DNA of 64,000 nucleotides from Spirodela intermedia (Eukaryota; Streptophyta; Magnoliopsida; Alismatales; Araceae), in assembly GCA_902729315.2 (NCBI GenBank), contig LR746270.1, forward strand, positions 856,501 through 920,500, given 5' to 3'. A program made the translations under genes and the position numbers. Shown here piece after piece: positions 12,801-28,765 of this stretch (positions are counted from its first letter, which is position 1; the number at the start of each line of letters is the position of its first letter). A model generated the notes under the pieces. The model was not told where the DNA came from and made no database searches. It worked only from the letters and a program-made list of their open reading frames with translations.

Positions 12801-13506
12801 ATTGAGTCCTTACACTTGAACAACTTGACCTCCCAATGAATTTCCAATTTCAACTTGTGAAGATCCTACAAAATTTTATGAAGTTTATTGACAATAGCTT
12901 AAATTCTTTACATGTACTCAATCATTGCCTCCTATTACTTGATATCTAGAAATGGTTTTGATAGTTTTCTAACTAATTATAATATGAATCTCTTCCTCAA
13001 ATATTATTTAATATCTTCCAAATATTTAAATGGTTTTGGGTGTATGTTCACTTAAACCACATTATAACTTCATTATCTATATTAATCATTATAGCCTTTG
13101 GTCACTTGTTTGAATTTCTCATGTTAAACAAAGGTAATTCCAAATGATGTCCTCTCTGACTACCCATAATTAGTCCTCCATAGACATTTGTGACTTGATC
13201 TCTTAAGAATCAGTCATCCACTGGTTGATGTCGATTTATAAATAACCTACCACATTTGCCACTTCCCTCTGTGTAGTTGAGTTGGGTCATGTGGCTCTCA
13301 TGACATCTTCTTCATATCTTGGAAGGGAAATGTGATTATTATATCTTTACTACAAGAGTTCCACCACCATATGTGTGAGCTATTTCATTGCATTCTCTAT
13401 AGACATGATGTCTAATATTGTCAAATCTATCATTGATCGATGACAAAGACTTTCTTTAAAGCCTTCAACATATTTATATAAGTTATCATTGGCTATGATA
13501 CCAAGT

Positions 13507-13849
13507 TGGTAGGATCTCATGTCAAGAATATAAAAGAAAAGAGAAATCTAACAAGAGATTGCTCGTAAATCAAAAAGAGAAATAAATTAATAAAGATAGA
13601 AAAAGTGGTAGAGAAGTAGGGTTTCCAAATGAAACTCTAGAGTGTCATCAAAGAGAGGGTATGAGAGAACCCAGCACTCTCCAATCCAACTTCTTCTAAA
13701 AGTGCCCCCATTAATTTATCCTTAAATATCTATAAACCCCCTCCCTCCATGACTTGTTAGATCAAATTAATATTTAACCCTCTTGTAACTTAATTTTTCC
13801 TTTACAACTGTAAGTTACTTTAATAATGGGTTTGATAGTGGGCTTAATA
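13507..13849 (-). repeat. 5' LTR of gypsy element 2
   Basis: The longer LTR copy. It is bounded inside by the tRNA-iMet primer-binding site and outside by the TATTG duplication. Confidence 0.85.
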
Positions 13850-15440
13850 TATTGACAAAGGAATGAATGTATTTGATTTAAGTGCTTAAACCCTATCTAA
13901 TGACACTTATACAAACTTGCATTAAAACATTATCACATAGATCTGAAAAAAATGAGCTTTTTTTGAAGTTGAGATGTTGCTTGAAAGCAAGCTCATCTGA
14001 AGAATGTTTTATAGAGCATGAGATCTTAACTGTTGAGATGTGTACTTTGAACGGTTGAGATATAATTGGTCAAAGATTCTCTAAATTGACAAATACGTAG
14101 ACCCATGTCAAATTGCAGATTGAGTGACTAAAATTAGTCCAAGTCATTAACTTGACTCATTTTGACTTATTTTTGATATGTCAATTAGAGATCTCTTAAT
14201 GTTTCATTGATCTTTTAATGTGTCAATGATAGTTGTAGATCAAGTTATCCTTTCACATGTTAGCCGACATGTTAAAGACACTTATGCCACATGTTAGTCA
14301 CACTATTCATGTCATAGGTATGTTCTCATTAGATTTTTATCTATAGTAAATCAACTATATTTGCCTCTTTGTCATGTGTCACTTGAGCATTTAGATAATG
14401 CATGATGTGGAACGTTGACTATCTTTTCACATGTTATTTTCTTCTTTGATTTCTACCACAAGTTTATATATTATTAGAATTCTACCATACTTCATTGTGA
14501 CATCAAACGATGTTGCATGTCACATTCATTTGAACATTTGCCACTTTAATATTTTGCAGATGGTTGCTGCTTGTCACTCACATTTCCTTCTTGTCACATC
14601 TGATTCATTGTCATGGACATTTGCCACGTGTCAGATGGAGGGGTTTTTTTATAAAATTTCATCATATTTTTTGCTGACTAAGTTGGGAGACAATTCTGTC
14701 AATCTATGCACATATTCCACCTCATTTGTGTCAACACACAATCTTAGTGGGCCACACATTGCGTTGACCCATTTTCTATCGACTTTTTCATCAGAAATAT
14801 TTTTTTCCTTCTGATTTGTCTCAGCTTGTAACTAATATGATTTGTAACATCCCTTTCATACGATAACCATGTAATAATATATTTTTCTCATCTCAAGTAT
14901 GAAAAATATATTTAAATCACATATAAAAGATATAAATCTTGATTTAGATATCTATATATTCTAACATATTTTATGATAACTTTTTCCTACTTAAATTTAT
15001 AGGATCAATTTGGTAACATCAACATCATTATATACCCATCAAAAATAAAATAACCATGCGAGGTCACCATAAGAAGAAATTTCGTTTACCATTCAACTCC
15101 CCCCATGGCACATCCCATGCCCCAACTCTTCTGATACCATTTCCCTACCAACGTTACTTACCTTCCTGCCAAATTGACCCTAAGGCTCTCCCTAGAGCAA
15201 TTCTATCGCAACCATCATGCCCAAGAGCACCGACGAACCTCTGGGCTCTTCCATGGTTGGGAACATGGTGGGATGCTGGAGCTGAGAGAAACGATGTGCG
15301 TCGAGAGATGGAGGTCCCCTCATATCTTCTTCCAACATGACGTCAAATGACGCCCTTGTTAGCAATATCATCACCTTTCCAACCGTTTTCTGTAACTATT
15401 AACAAACACTCCCCTCTCCCCCTACCCCTAAGAAGCCCTT
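13850..15440. other. AT-rich intergenic sequence, possible TE remnant
   Basis: No gene is recognised. Variants of 'cacatgtt/ccacatgttag' and 'tgtcaat' recur between about 14090 and 14640, suggesting decayed repetitive DNA. A PBS-like string (tggtatcagaag, minus, 15129-15140) is present, but no LTR could be paired with it. Confidence 0.4.
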
Positions 15441-15776
15441 TCAGTCCTCCTCGGCCAGCGCCTTCAAGGCTCCTTCGGCCCTCACCTTCTCCGGCACAAA
15501 ATCTGCAGAACGACGTCGATTAGAACGGAAGGCGGTGGAAGAGGAGACCAGAAGGGGGGGAGGGCGGTGGTTGACCTCACCTGAGAGGAACTCGTACCTC
15601 TTCTCATGGCCGACTGTTGTCGCTGAAACAATGAGACGGCCAGAAGATAAACATCAAATCAGCCAACAGATTGAAATTCTGAAGAACTCTCACGAATGAA
15701 CGAAGCCTTTTTTTTTTTTTCTAGTTTGATGAGATATTATCAACAGGTGCAACGAAGAGGGGTTAGAACTCTCACG

Positions 15777-15820
<44 letters not shown>

Positions 15821-18800
15821 ATATACATGAGTTTTGGGTGGAATCTCTCGACCCCTTAAATAAATAAAAATTGCACCACACACAGTCGAGTGATTTAGAA
15901 TTGGATGTCTCGAAAACTTCCTTAAATAAAATATTTGGGTATAAATGGAAGTGTCTAACAAGTCAACGATCCATAAATTCTGGGTTGAATGTCTCCAAAG
16001 CATATACAAAAAAAATTGCAGCACAAGTAGAATAGTACGCTATACCCAATAACGAGTCATTTCGAGCAGGAAACCTCAGAAAACATGCATAAACATATAG
16101 TCAACGGTTTTTGCTCTTACCAAGGACGTTCCAACAACATCTGTACCCACATATATTAAAAAATAAAATCCAGGGGTAAAAGCAGATGGGTCTACTACAC
16201 TCATAATCCACTGATTCTGAGTTGGATGCCCCCCATGACTTATAAATAGGATACTGTGCTATCAATACACTCCTAGCTGGTTGACCTCAGTTCGATGTCT
16301 CAAAAACTTATGTTGTTTATATAAAGATTATGTAAACACAAGCATGGGGCTTCAAGGTAGAGCACTCACACAGGTGCTTGTAATAGACAGATTTCTTCCG
16401 CTCCCGTGTGGCTTGTGCATGAGCATCCTCGGCAATTTCTTCCAGAAACAGTTTCTGCATAACAGACTAGAAATCATTAGCTACACAAATGCAAGCATAG
16501 TTTAACATGAACTCAGAATGAATCATCAGCACAGTAGATAATAACCTATTGAAGAAAACTGGAGGGAGAGAGGGAGAGAGATCGAGAGAGCCAGCTCCAT
16601 TGTCATCATCAACATAACACTAACGTGAAATAGTTTTCATATGGTAAGCATAGCAATAGTTATAGAATACGAGTCACTTTGGTAACTTAAATCAATTTAA
16701 AGGTCAGATAATTCCAGCATAGAAGGATCAAGTTAAAGTTCTTAATGTGGATTTGATCAAGGCTTAAAATTTCAATATAAATTTGTAATGTAATGAAGTC
16801 CATAAAAATTGCATGTAAAACAGCAGAACTACTCCAGTATGCATATCATCATCAACCAAGTCTCTATTAAGACGCCTCATTGATAAGTTGGAAAAACGAT
16901 TCTTTAGGAGACTCAAGGTCCAGAGGAAAGTTCTTCAGGGAAGAAGAAGCAGCAGAGCAGGACAACTAACCCTTCATTTTCTCTGAAATGATGCATTGCA
17001 TTCTTCATGAAGATGCATCAGCATCTCCATGATGCCACAATCGGAATTTCATTTTTTTCCCTTCATTATTTATAGGCCATACATTACACTGACTAGACTC
17101 AACTACTCAATTGACAGAACCATAATTATCAAATGATTGGTCAAAGAATGCAGGCTATTCTGAGAACATTTCTACTCATATAAACTGTTATGATGACGGA
17201 ACAAACTCAAACTCGCTATATGTAACTCCAGTGTATAGTTCTCACATTAATCAATTAATCTATTCCCCTGCTAAACAAGAGATTCAAGATATTTCAGCTG
17301 AATAAATGTTGTGGTATAATTAATTACAAGAGGAAGCTTTCCATTTTAATCAACCACTGAAATGACAAAGCTGGGCTGGTATCAAATATTATTATCTACA
17401 CGACTTTCAAAAGAGAGGGCGAGGTATTAACCAAATCCACTAACAAGTTAGAAACCCTAATACAGGTTTTTAGATCCAGAGGAAAAAATTGGGTAGGGAT
17501 TTCCTATCGGGATGAAAACCCCATACCTTTAAGCAACGAGCAAAAACCAGATTCCAAAACACAGGCTCCTGCCCATTTGTACTAGCAGTTCTGATTCTCG
17601 CAGAGCCACAACTTCTGACTCTTAGCAGTTGCTTCCAGTCAATTCTATGCAAAGGACGGTAAGAAAAGGAATAGTGAAAAGGGTGAAAATTACCAGGCAT
17701 CTGAGGGCAGCAACTGCTTCAACGGGGGAAGCACTAAAGGTCATTCTTCATCACGGAGATCGGAGCAGCAGTGGCAAAGAAGTACGAGGACAACGAAGAG
17801 TATTTTTTACTAGCCACACCTAGAAGGAACTTCCATCGTATCAGTTTAAAGACATGGATCAGGATTTCAATGGTGAGATCAGCACCAATTTCTCGACAGC
17901 TTATTTATCTATCATTTCTCTAGTTAACATGCAGCCACTCCCAATGGTTTCCACATGATTCAACTGGATTTGACCAAAACTGCAGGGCTTTTTAGTCAAT
18001 CCCTCCAATACTGAGAGGCGCTGAAGAGAACGGGGAATCAACAGGTTGCGAAATGAAGAGGATGAGGGTTATGTAAGACTGGCTTCATTGGGATTATTTC
18101 ATTTCAGATGCATTTGTCACTGAGCTCGTGCACTTCATTCGCATCTTCAAGACTGGTTTCATTAGGCAGGAATATCCACATTGATTTATTGACGTGATAT
18201 GGAGTTTTGGGGACCGAAGATGGGGAAGGGCAGCGAAATACCTATACTTTGAGAAATATTTCTCACAAGCTCTTGGGAACCATAACGGCATCGACAATAC
18301 GATAGAAAATAAATGTAAGCAAATAATAGGTAGAAACACACGGAAGGGCGGAGCACACACCGCAGCCTGGTTGATGACAAAAACAGAGTCAAGGGTTGTT
18401 CGAAGGTTGCTGCTGTTGCCGCCGGCACTCTCGCTCCCCGCTATGAGACGCCTAACTCGACTCATCGGGAAGCTCCAGGACGGGGACGACAAGCTGATCC
18501 CATCGCTGGTGGCAACGAAGTCCCCCGTGTAAGACAGAGGGGATGAGCTCTTCTTCTCCTCCTCCTCCTCCCCCTTCTTCTTCTTCTTCTTTGTCTTCCT
18601 TCCGTCCCCTCCCCTCCTCGATTCTCCCTTGGCCGCAGCAGCATCACTCCCGTCCCCATTCTTCGTCCTCTTCTTCCTCCTCTCCTTCACCCTATCCGCG
18701 TCCCCGCCTCTGGAGGAGCCGACTTCGTCTGCGGAGGCGGCATGCTGGCGATCAGAGCCGCCGCCGCCGCCGCCGCTGACCTTCCCGCCGTGCGCCTCCC

Positions 18801-18864
18801 CTCCGCCCTCCGAGGACGACGACGAGGACACGAGGATGACCTCGCTCGCCGGCCCCCGCGGCAT
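15441..18864 (-). CDS. NF-YC10: NF-YC10 / DPB3-1 histone-fold protein
   Basis: Four exons on the minus strand: 18864-18361, 16454-16370, 15622-15581 and 15502-15441 (phases 0, 1 and 1), giving about 230 aa. The N-terminal half is low-complexity: a Ser/Gly-rich stretch, then KERRKKRTK and a long Lys/Glu run (KTKKKKKKGEEEEE). A histone fold follows: FPMSRVRRLI (helix 1), SVFVINQAA (helix 2) joined across the 1.9-kb intron to KLFLEEIAEDAHAQATRERKK and VYYKHLSTTV, then HEKRYEFLSDFVPEKVRAEGAL. This matches Arabidopsis NF-YC10/DPB3-1, related to the POLE4/CHRAC histone-fold subunits. DPB3-1 is known as a DNA polymerase epsilon-type subunit that also partners NF-Y proteins with DREB2A in heat stress. 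The start is the first in-frame ATG (18864); an upstream GTG frame exists but has no ATG. A CACGTG G-box lies about 155 bp upstream (19019-19024). Confidence 0.88.
15783..15812. repeat. (TA)n microsatellite
   Basis: Uninterrupted TA dinucleotide run of about 30 bp within intron 2 of the NF-YC10 gene. Confidence 0.95.
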
Positions 18865-19510
18865 CCCTTCTTCTCCCACCGCCGGCGTCGAGTCCACCCT
18901 CCAGAAGCGGAAGAGGAAGTGGGTTTCTGAAGGGGCCGTTTGGCGGTGCTCGTTCAGAAGGCTGTTAACGGGCCAGGGCTTTTATCCACGGTTTTATAAA
19001 AGCCCGGATCCCACCCGCCACGTGCCCTTTGGATTGTTTTAATTACCATAAATATAAATTTTAATGTAATAACTCTTCCCCTCCAATTGAATGTAATAAC
19101 TCAGCATCCAAAATGGCCACTGTAATTAATGGGAACTTAATAAATTATTCTTTTTGTTCATTCCCTGTGATTTTTTGGAAGAACCCTCTCTTTGGGGGCG
19201 TTCAGCTCTGGTGGCCCTCCAATGTACAGCCCACGATAGAGAGAGAGAGAGAGAGAGAGAGAGATTCCTCAGCAGAATTGAATGTTCGGCTGCCCCAATG
19301 GGAGGAGGAAGGGGGAGGGGGGGGGGGACCGAGGACAGACGCTTCTGCGCGCCTGTTCCTCGGGGAATCGCAGTAAGGGATGCCCAGGTTGAGAAATGGC
19401 CGAGACAAATAACAGAAGGGATGAAGAGCCTGAGAGAAGAGAGAGAGAGAGAGAGGTGGAAGAATAGTTGGCGCTTTCTGACCTTATGATGATGATGACG
19501 GTGATAATTA
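18865..19510. other. NF-YC10 promoter region and pectate lyase 3' flank
   Basis: Contains the G-box CACGTG at 19019-19024, a (GA)n run at about 19238-19263 and a G run near 19315-19327. No additional gene is seen. Confidence 0.5.
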
Positions 19511-22500
19511 CTAGCACTTGGAGCCGACGCGGCAGAGAAGGGCGCCGGCTGTGGAGGTGATGGATCCGATCATGGAGGACGACTTAGCGCCGAGGCTGGA
19601 AGCCCTGGCGTAGCTCGCGGCGGCGCCGGCACCTGAGGGGATGAAGAAGGCGCCGTTCAGGAGGAGGTCCCCCTCCGACCTCCAGTTCCAGTTCTTCCAC
19701 ACGCCGGAGGCTGTCTCGACTCTCTTGGTCACCTGCGAGCATTTCATCGACGGTCATACCGCCGGAGTTCGGGGGGGGGACGAGGAAGAGGAAGTGAATG
19801 GTTTACCTCCTTGGCGAAGGGGTTCTTCGGGGCGACGTATCTGTTGCCTTGGCTGTTGATGGTGGGGTCGGAGCTCCCTCCAATGGCGTACATTATCCAG
19901 TGGGTGTAGTCGTTGTTCACCACATGGAAGGAGCCGTGCCTGCACCTGGTACAAAAGAGAGGTCCATCCTTCTGTTGGATCGAAAACTCTCGCAATCGTT
20001 TTTTGGGGGGGTGGGAACTCAGATCCTCGTCTATTACAGTCAGTAAGTACCTGGGCATTCTCTGGATCAGGCCTTCCCCGAAATGGTTGAAGGCGATGGT
20101 GACCTGCATCCCCTTGTCCCGTGTGTACGAGTCGCTGTGACCCAGCAGCATCACCTGGAACCACCCGATTGGATCAGACTTGGAAGGGGCGCCTCACTCA
20201 GCTGGATCGGGGAAGACTTGCAGAAAGAGAGAGAGAGATCGAGAGAGAGACCCACCTCGTTGTGGTTGGTGAAGTAGTTATTGGAGATGGTGATGGCGGT
20301 GGAGCCCATGACGGCGTCCACAAGCCCGTCGGCGCAATTAGACAGAGAGCAGTGGTCCACCCAGACATGGCTGGAGCCGAAGATGGAGATGGCGTCGCCG
20401 TCGGCCATCGTCCTCCACCCGTAGTGCGACGGCGAGCTCCGGACCATGGCGTTCCCGGTGGGCTTGCAGCCGTGGATGTGGAGACCGTGGATGATTATGT
20501 TGGTGACGAACTGAATGGTGATGCAGGCGCCGCCGGCGATGTGGACGTTGGCCCCACGGCCGTCGATGGTCTTGAAGCTGTTCATGATCAGCTCCTGTTT
20601 CAGGGTGATGACCATGTCCCCCTTGAACACGATCCACAGCGGCTCGTCCTGGATCACCGCGTGCCGCAGGGTCCCAGGCCGTGGGTTCACCGGGTCGTCG
20701 TCTCCGGCATCGGTCACCACGTAGAACTTCCCGTTGCGGCCGCCGATGGCGTTGCGCCCGAAGCCCACGCCGCAGTCCGCCAGCCTCCTCCGGCGAAGGT
20801 GCCACCTTGGGTCGCACCGCCAGCAGTCGTCGATGGGGTTCCCCGTGCTGCACGAGAAGAAGCCCAGATCCCCCCGATCCGTGATGTTCGTCTGCATGCC
20901 CCTGTGTTTCCCCATGCCTGAAAGTCAACCCTCGGCGGCCATGGCTGAAACTAGATCTCCTCTGAAGGTCTCCATTAATTGTCAGCCGAAAGGACTGGTG
21001 GATAAAGGAGAGAATTTTCCTCGATATGCAGCGAAAGATTGCCGTTTGTGGAGCAGATGAAGGGGCGATCCTCGCCTCCGAGAAGCTCGTGTGTTCCTAT
21101 CAATGCTGGCAGAGTTGGGCGGAAGAGGGAAGGGCAGGGCAACTGATTCATTTAATGGCTGAGAACTACTCCGACTACCACCGTGGGTAAAGGCATCTTT
21201 TGGGAGCTGACGAGGGCAAAACGAGAAGGTGACATCGGAACAGGTGACGCGACGAGAGGGGAAGAGCTGGAATCTGGCAATGCAGGTAATTAATGCAACG
21301 AAGATATTCACATGCTCGCATTGATGAATGCCAGAAGACGGAGACTACCGTCTGTCGACAGCGTATCTGCATCAGGTCGTGACCAGGAGGAGGATGGAGG
21401 AACGCGGCGATGCGGGGGTAGAGGCGTGCGAAGGAATGAACTGGGCGGAGGGAGCGAGATCTGATTCAGGGAACAGAGCCGGCGGATGTCCAATTCAATT
21501 GACATTCTTGAAAAAGGAATTAACTATACAGGATTGGCTATGATATCTATGTATAATACTGAAAGCATCTAATAAAGAATTGCTTACACATGCAGGGGGG
21601 AGGCAAAGATCTTTGGATCGACGTCGACGGCTTCCCCCGCTTGCTTGCTCAAATGCCTGGAGAAACAAGCCCCATCAAAACCCCCAGTAATTGTCACTTC
21701 GAGAAATGGTGGATATGATAGAATGCCCTTGGAATCGATGTGCGGCTTCTGCGCGTTGATCTCCCGGGGGGGGATTGGAATGTCGTCTCATGCTACTGTG
21801 AACGACAGACAGAGAAGGATTCCAGACGGCGAACGATGTACTGCTGAAGGTGTGGTGGAGCACTGACCTGGAAGAAGTCTCGTTGGCCCTTGGATCTACC
21901 ATGCTGAATCCTACTAGCTCTAGCCTGCAGCAGCACGAAAACAGAAATAATGCACCCCTGAGAAACTAAAATGCTATGTTGGAAAGATCTAGAAAATATT
22001 AAGCACTGGAAAATTCCCATTCAGGAATAGAAAATCGAGGAAAAGGAGTTCCTCAACTTCCAAATTCCAAGAAATCGGGAAACCATTCCTCTGTTCTCTA
22101 TCTCTCCGGCATCTGCAATACCGTCGGCAACAGAAATCCACAATGACAGCAGACAGATATTCCTCTCATCGAAAGGACTCTTCACTGCTACTTCCTCCAG
22201 ACAAAGACGCTGAATGAATCAGCCAACGGGTCGAACACTCCGATCTCAATGAGAATTGATCCCCAACGTCCTACTCCGCATCCTCCACTGTTCAACGGGG
22301 GCAGCCAGATCTACTCCACGATTTATCCATGAAAGAACCACCACCTTTAAGCAAATTTGGAGGAGATCCTTCTTCGGCATCATCATCATCGGAGTTTAAG
22401 AGGAAATGTACCTTGAAGCGGAGTGAGTCCTGCTCTCCATTCCCCCAACGCTCTCCATCGCCACCAATGTGAACACCACTGCCATCGCCGAGGTGAGCAA

Positions 22501-22518
22501 GAGCACAGACGCCGCCAT
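19511..22518 (-). CDS. Secreted pectate lyase (polysaccharide lyase family 1)
   Basis: Six exons on the minus strand: 22518-22412 (signal peptide [20 protein letters not shown]...), 21924-21868, 20901-20256, 20154-20051, 19945-19807 and 19732-19511, giving about 424 aa. The enzyme cleaves de-esterified homogalacturonan in the wall by Ca2+-dependent beta-elimination. Family landmarks are [68 protein letters not shown], the vWiDH box as [24 protein letters not shown], the catalytic-Arg region [17 protein letters not shown] and QGNRYVAP. The exon 3 start at 20901 was chosen because only that AG (CACAG|GGGC) keeps the frame. A stronger-looking AG 16 bases earlier (ttgactttcag, exon from 20917) would shift it. 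There is no C-terminal extension, so a soluble apoplastic enzyme is likely. Confidence 0.93.
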
Positions 22519-23385
22519 TTCTTCCCGCCGCTCCTTCACCACTCTCCCCTCTGTGCCGCCACTACTCAGATCTGCCCCCTCGGACGAGCTAGCCGGCAAT
22601 GAAGGGAAATGGAGGATAGAGAGAGAGAGAGAGAGAGCAGGGAAGGAGGAGGCCAAGAGAACGGCCCAGTCAGTGCAGCTCGAAAGGGAGGGAAGCATGT
22701 GCGTGTCCAAAATGAATGCGTTGGACAGACATTTTGCGGGGCCGGATCGTCTGAAGTATTGACAAAAATATCCCACGTGAACTTTACACTTTACCTAAAA
22801 TTTAAAAAATAATAAAATATAGCCATAATTAGAGGCATCTACGGGATGCCTACCATGTGACGGGCCGGGCCTCTCTCTCTGAAGCCCGGCGACGAGGTTT
22901 TCTGGGGCGTGTTAAATGTTATCGGGCTCAGGGTGGGCCGGCCCGGTCTGTTGATACCCGTGATTATGTACAAAATTTCGGGCTTTTCTCTGGCCCGGAC
23001 GACCTGTTAAAGGTCACGAGGACTATCGTGACGCTGCGCCATTCTTGGTTCCCGCGAGCGTTTGAATTGTGGCGGGGCTTCTCCCTGCTGATGCGTCTGC
23101 GTTCATGCTTCCACCTGTTTCTGTCTCTACACGGTCTGCTCCTGCACCCGGCGGCCTATGGATTTGCCACGATCTTGGTCACCCTGCCTCTCTCTCTCTC
23201 TCTCTCTCTCTCGATCTATGCAGTATGTGCTTTCGCATTTGTTGGGCGGTTTGATCCTGGAGGAGGCCGATATAGGAGGGATCTTCGGTGATACGGCGGT
23301 CGGAAGGGTCCCAGGTGAGTTGTCTCTGTTCATTTATCCGCGGCTAAACAGTACTCGACCTGTTCTTACTGGCTTCCGACGGAAA
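22519..23385. other. Divergent promoter region, pectate lyase / ADH-like gene
   Basis: Holds leader sequence with a (GA)n run (22618-22636, CT on the pectate lyase sense strand) and a (CT)n run (23188-23212) in the presumed leader of the rightward gene. No ORF of interest. Confidence 0.5.
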
Positions 23386-26469
<3,084 letters not shown>

Positions 26470-27300
26470 GCACGTTGTGGGCCTCTTCATGGTATCGTGC
26501 CTTCTGCTCTCTCTTCTGCTCTCTCTCTATCTAGCTTTTGTAGTGTAGTGATTAGATAGGCACCTTTCTAATAATAGTAAAAAAATGTGTTTGCACAATG
26601 TTTGTACAGAAGTCATCTTGGATTTTATTTTAAATTGATGGAAATATTGTGGACAGATGATTTTCTCTCTCATTCCGACTCGAGGGGAAGAACCTCGTTT
26701 TCACAAAGCGGGTTTCAGCTGAAACTGGACGAAACCGAGACGGCCCCACCCGATCGGGCCCGGACAACGAGTCCCCCTCTCTTATCTCCGCTAATTTGGG
26801 CAACCAATCAGAGGCGGACACCTGTCTCAGAAGGTAATAGTCAACAACGTGGACAGTCGTGTTTATCCGATGACCGGGGCTGGGATCTCCTCACCGCTGT
26901 AGTTGCCTCACCGAGGGCTGCCCAAGGCCCGCCCTGTACTGTCTCCGAGGCATGAATCCCTGGGGGGCCAATACTGTGGGGTGAAGGTGTTCCGACTCTC
27001 CGCCGGCGGGCGGACAACCAATGGCGCTGCGGTTCTGTTCATTGGTTCCTTTGTGGGCCCCAGATTCCGGTCGGTCTCATCCTCTTATTTTCCGTTGGAG
27101 TGTGGCGTCACCTCCTCTGAGCCGAGCTTGGTTGGCAATGCCACTATAATTCAGTGATACCTGAAGAGAGGGAACCTCACCTCCTGGTGAAGGTACCTCG
27201 TCTTTGGGGACCATAAAATGTCCCCCGTTGCACCGCCATGATCGGCAACTGCCGAGTGTGAAGAAAAGTTCCGAACAAGTAGTCACTCCGAGATCGAAGA
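26470..27300. other. Spacer between ADH-like gene and CBS-domain gene
   Basis: Presumed 3' flank of the ADH-like gene and promoter/leader of the CBS-domain gene. Several short out-of-frame ORFs occur, but nothing coding is recognised. Confidence 0.5.
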
Positions 27301-28765
27301 ATGGCGACAGCGGCTTGCGGTACCTTCCAGCTTCGCCATGGAAGGTTTACTCCCCTCAGATCCACTTCCCCTTTCAGAGGCACGGCCACCAGATCCATCT
27401 GTGTGGGCAGCGGCGCCAGCAGCGCTCTCTCTTCCGATGTTCACTGTGTAAACTCTAGCGGGAGTTGTGAGAACAGAGCGAGGAGGATGGTGTCGGCCAG
27501 GGGGATGACGGATGATCGGGTCCAGATGGACGAGAATCCGGAGGGGATCATCTCCGGCGAGTGGCCGGAGAACTTCTCCCTCCTCTGTTACGACGACCTC
27601 CGGGTCTACCTGGAAACACAGATCTTCGACGAAGACGTGCGCCTCCTTGCTCTCTCTCTCTCTCTCTAGGTTTCTTTCCCGGATCCGTTGAATCTCCATG
27701 TACTTACTCGTACGCGCTGGCTTTCGATGTTCTTGCCGCAGATCAAGAGGCCATCGGTTCTGTTAGGTGACGTGATGTCCACCACGATTCGGGCGGCTAT
27801 TGTAGATCAGACGTTGGAGGAAATCGACCACCATTTCGAGTTTGTCTCGGGACTTCCCGTGATAGACCATGAGCTCCGATGCATCGGTGTCATTTCGAAG
27901 AGCGACAAAGACAGAGCCCTCAGTGGGGTGAGCAGCCCATACTCCTACAGAACTTTCTAGTCGCCGTATACCACGATTTTCGTTTAGTCTAAATTATGCT
28001 TCCATTCTAGACACTCTCTTCTTCTTTCAATTAGTCCGTTGCAGTGTAGATGCTTAGCGTTTTTCCCTTGGAATCGCCAAGTGCCGAGCAGAAGTTATGC
28101 AGACATTCCACCCCTTTTTTTTTCCAAGGGCCACGAAGAAAACCGGGGGAAACTGGAAGAATCATATGAAAGTCACAGGATGTGCTTCATAAAATTATAT
28201 TTTATTAGAAAATCGCTTCATTGTCACAAAAGATAATGAGGCCACATTTTTTTCGTACATTTTTTCCATAATTTATGTGGTCGTGTATTTCTTAATTCCC
28301 TCCCTCTCATCGCGGGTGATGATTGGCTTGGCTGCAGTTGAAGACCAAAGTGAATGAAGTCATGACCTCTCCTGCTGTGACATTAACTCCGGAGAAGACT
28401 ATCATGGGTGGGTATCCCGACCTTGGCCCCCTCTTCCTTGCCGCATCCCATTATCCTGGGGATTTTTCTGATCAGCCCTGTTCATATGCAGACGCTGCCG
28501 CTCTGATGCTCAAGAAGAAGATCCATAGGATCCCAGTCCTCAACAAGGAAGGAAAGGTTATAGGTGAGAATCCAAAACAGTAACCAGATCAATAGAAACG
28601 TTTCTCGAGCAATTCTCACTCACCAGGAATCGATCTTCATCATCCGTCAACATTTTTTTATTCTACGTACTATCAGCCGAGGACTTACTGCAGTCGTTCG
28701 TCTGTGATCCAGGGATGGTTACCCGCACCAATATTTTCCAAGCGCTAGAGGCGGTCATGGCCTGA
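27301..28765 (+). CDS. Two-CBS-domain protein with probable plastid transit peptide
   Basis: Five exons: 27301-27636, 27742-27927, 28338-28407, 28492-28563 and 28713-28765, giving 238 aa with all junctions GT-AG and in frame. The N-terminus (MATAACGTFQLRHGRFTPLR...) is rich in Ser/Thr/Arg and poor in acidic residues, like a plastid targeting peptide. A conserved plant block follows (GIISGEWPENFSLLCYDDL). The first CBS repeat is LLGDVMSTTIRAA...EIDHHFEFVSGLPVIDHELRCIGVISKSD. The second is VNEVMTSPAVTLTPEKT...DAAALMLKKKIHRIPVLNKEGKVIGMVTRTNIF. CBS pairs bind adenine nucleotides and sense energy state; plant plastid CBS proteins can modulate thioredoxins, but this member's partner is not shown by the sequence. 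It ends about 350 bp from the convergent RGI gene. Confidence 0.88.

Larger units (their letters stand above)
9600..13849 (-). mobile_element. Decayed Ty3/gypsy LTR retrotransposon with intact 5-bp TSD
   Basis: The LTRs are 9600-9833 and 13507-13849, and both begin TGGTWGGATCT. The flanks TATTG (9595-9599) and TATTG (13850-13854) form a perfect 5-bp target-site duplication. A tRNA-iMet primer-binding site (tggtatcatagcc, minus strand, 13491-13503) lies 3 bases inside the right LTR, and a purine tract (9834-9850, minus) abuts the left LTR. The inside is very AT-rich, with few CG dinucleotides and many stops, as expected after prolonged cytosine methylation and deamination. A reverse-transcriptase segment is still readable on the minus strand near 11880-11730 (RDYVCYKRLNTITI, then IPTIEELLDEL), matching the gypsy 'DYRALNKITI..FPIPVIDELLDEL' core. 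The left LTR has lost about 110 bp relative to the right one. Confidence 0.9.

Noticed and set aside
15129..15140. tRNA-iMet primer-binding-site-like string
   Set aside because: No pair of LTRs or polypurine tract could be found around it.
20121..20928. Long plus-strand and second minus-frame ORFs over the pectate lyase
   Set aside because: Shadow frames caused by high GC of the real exon; no conserved motif in those frames.
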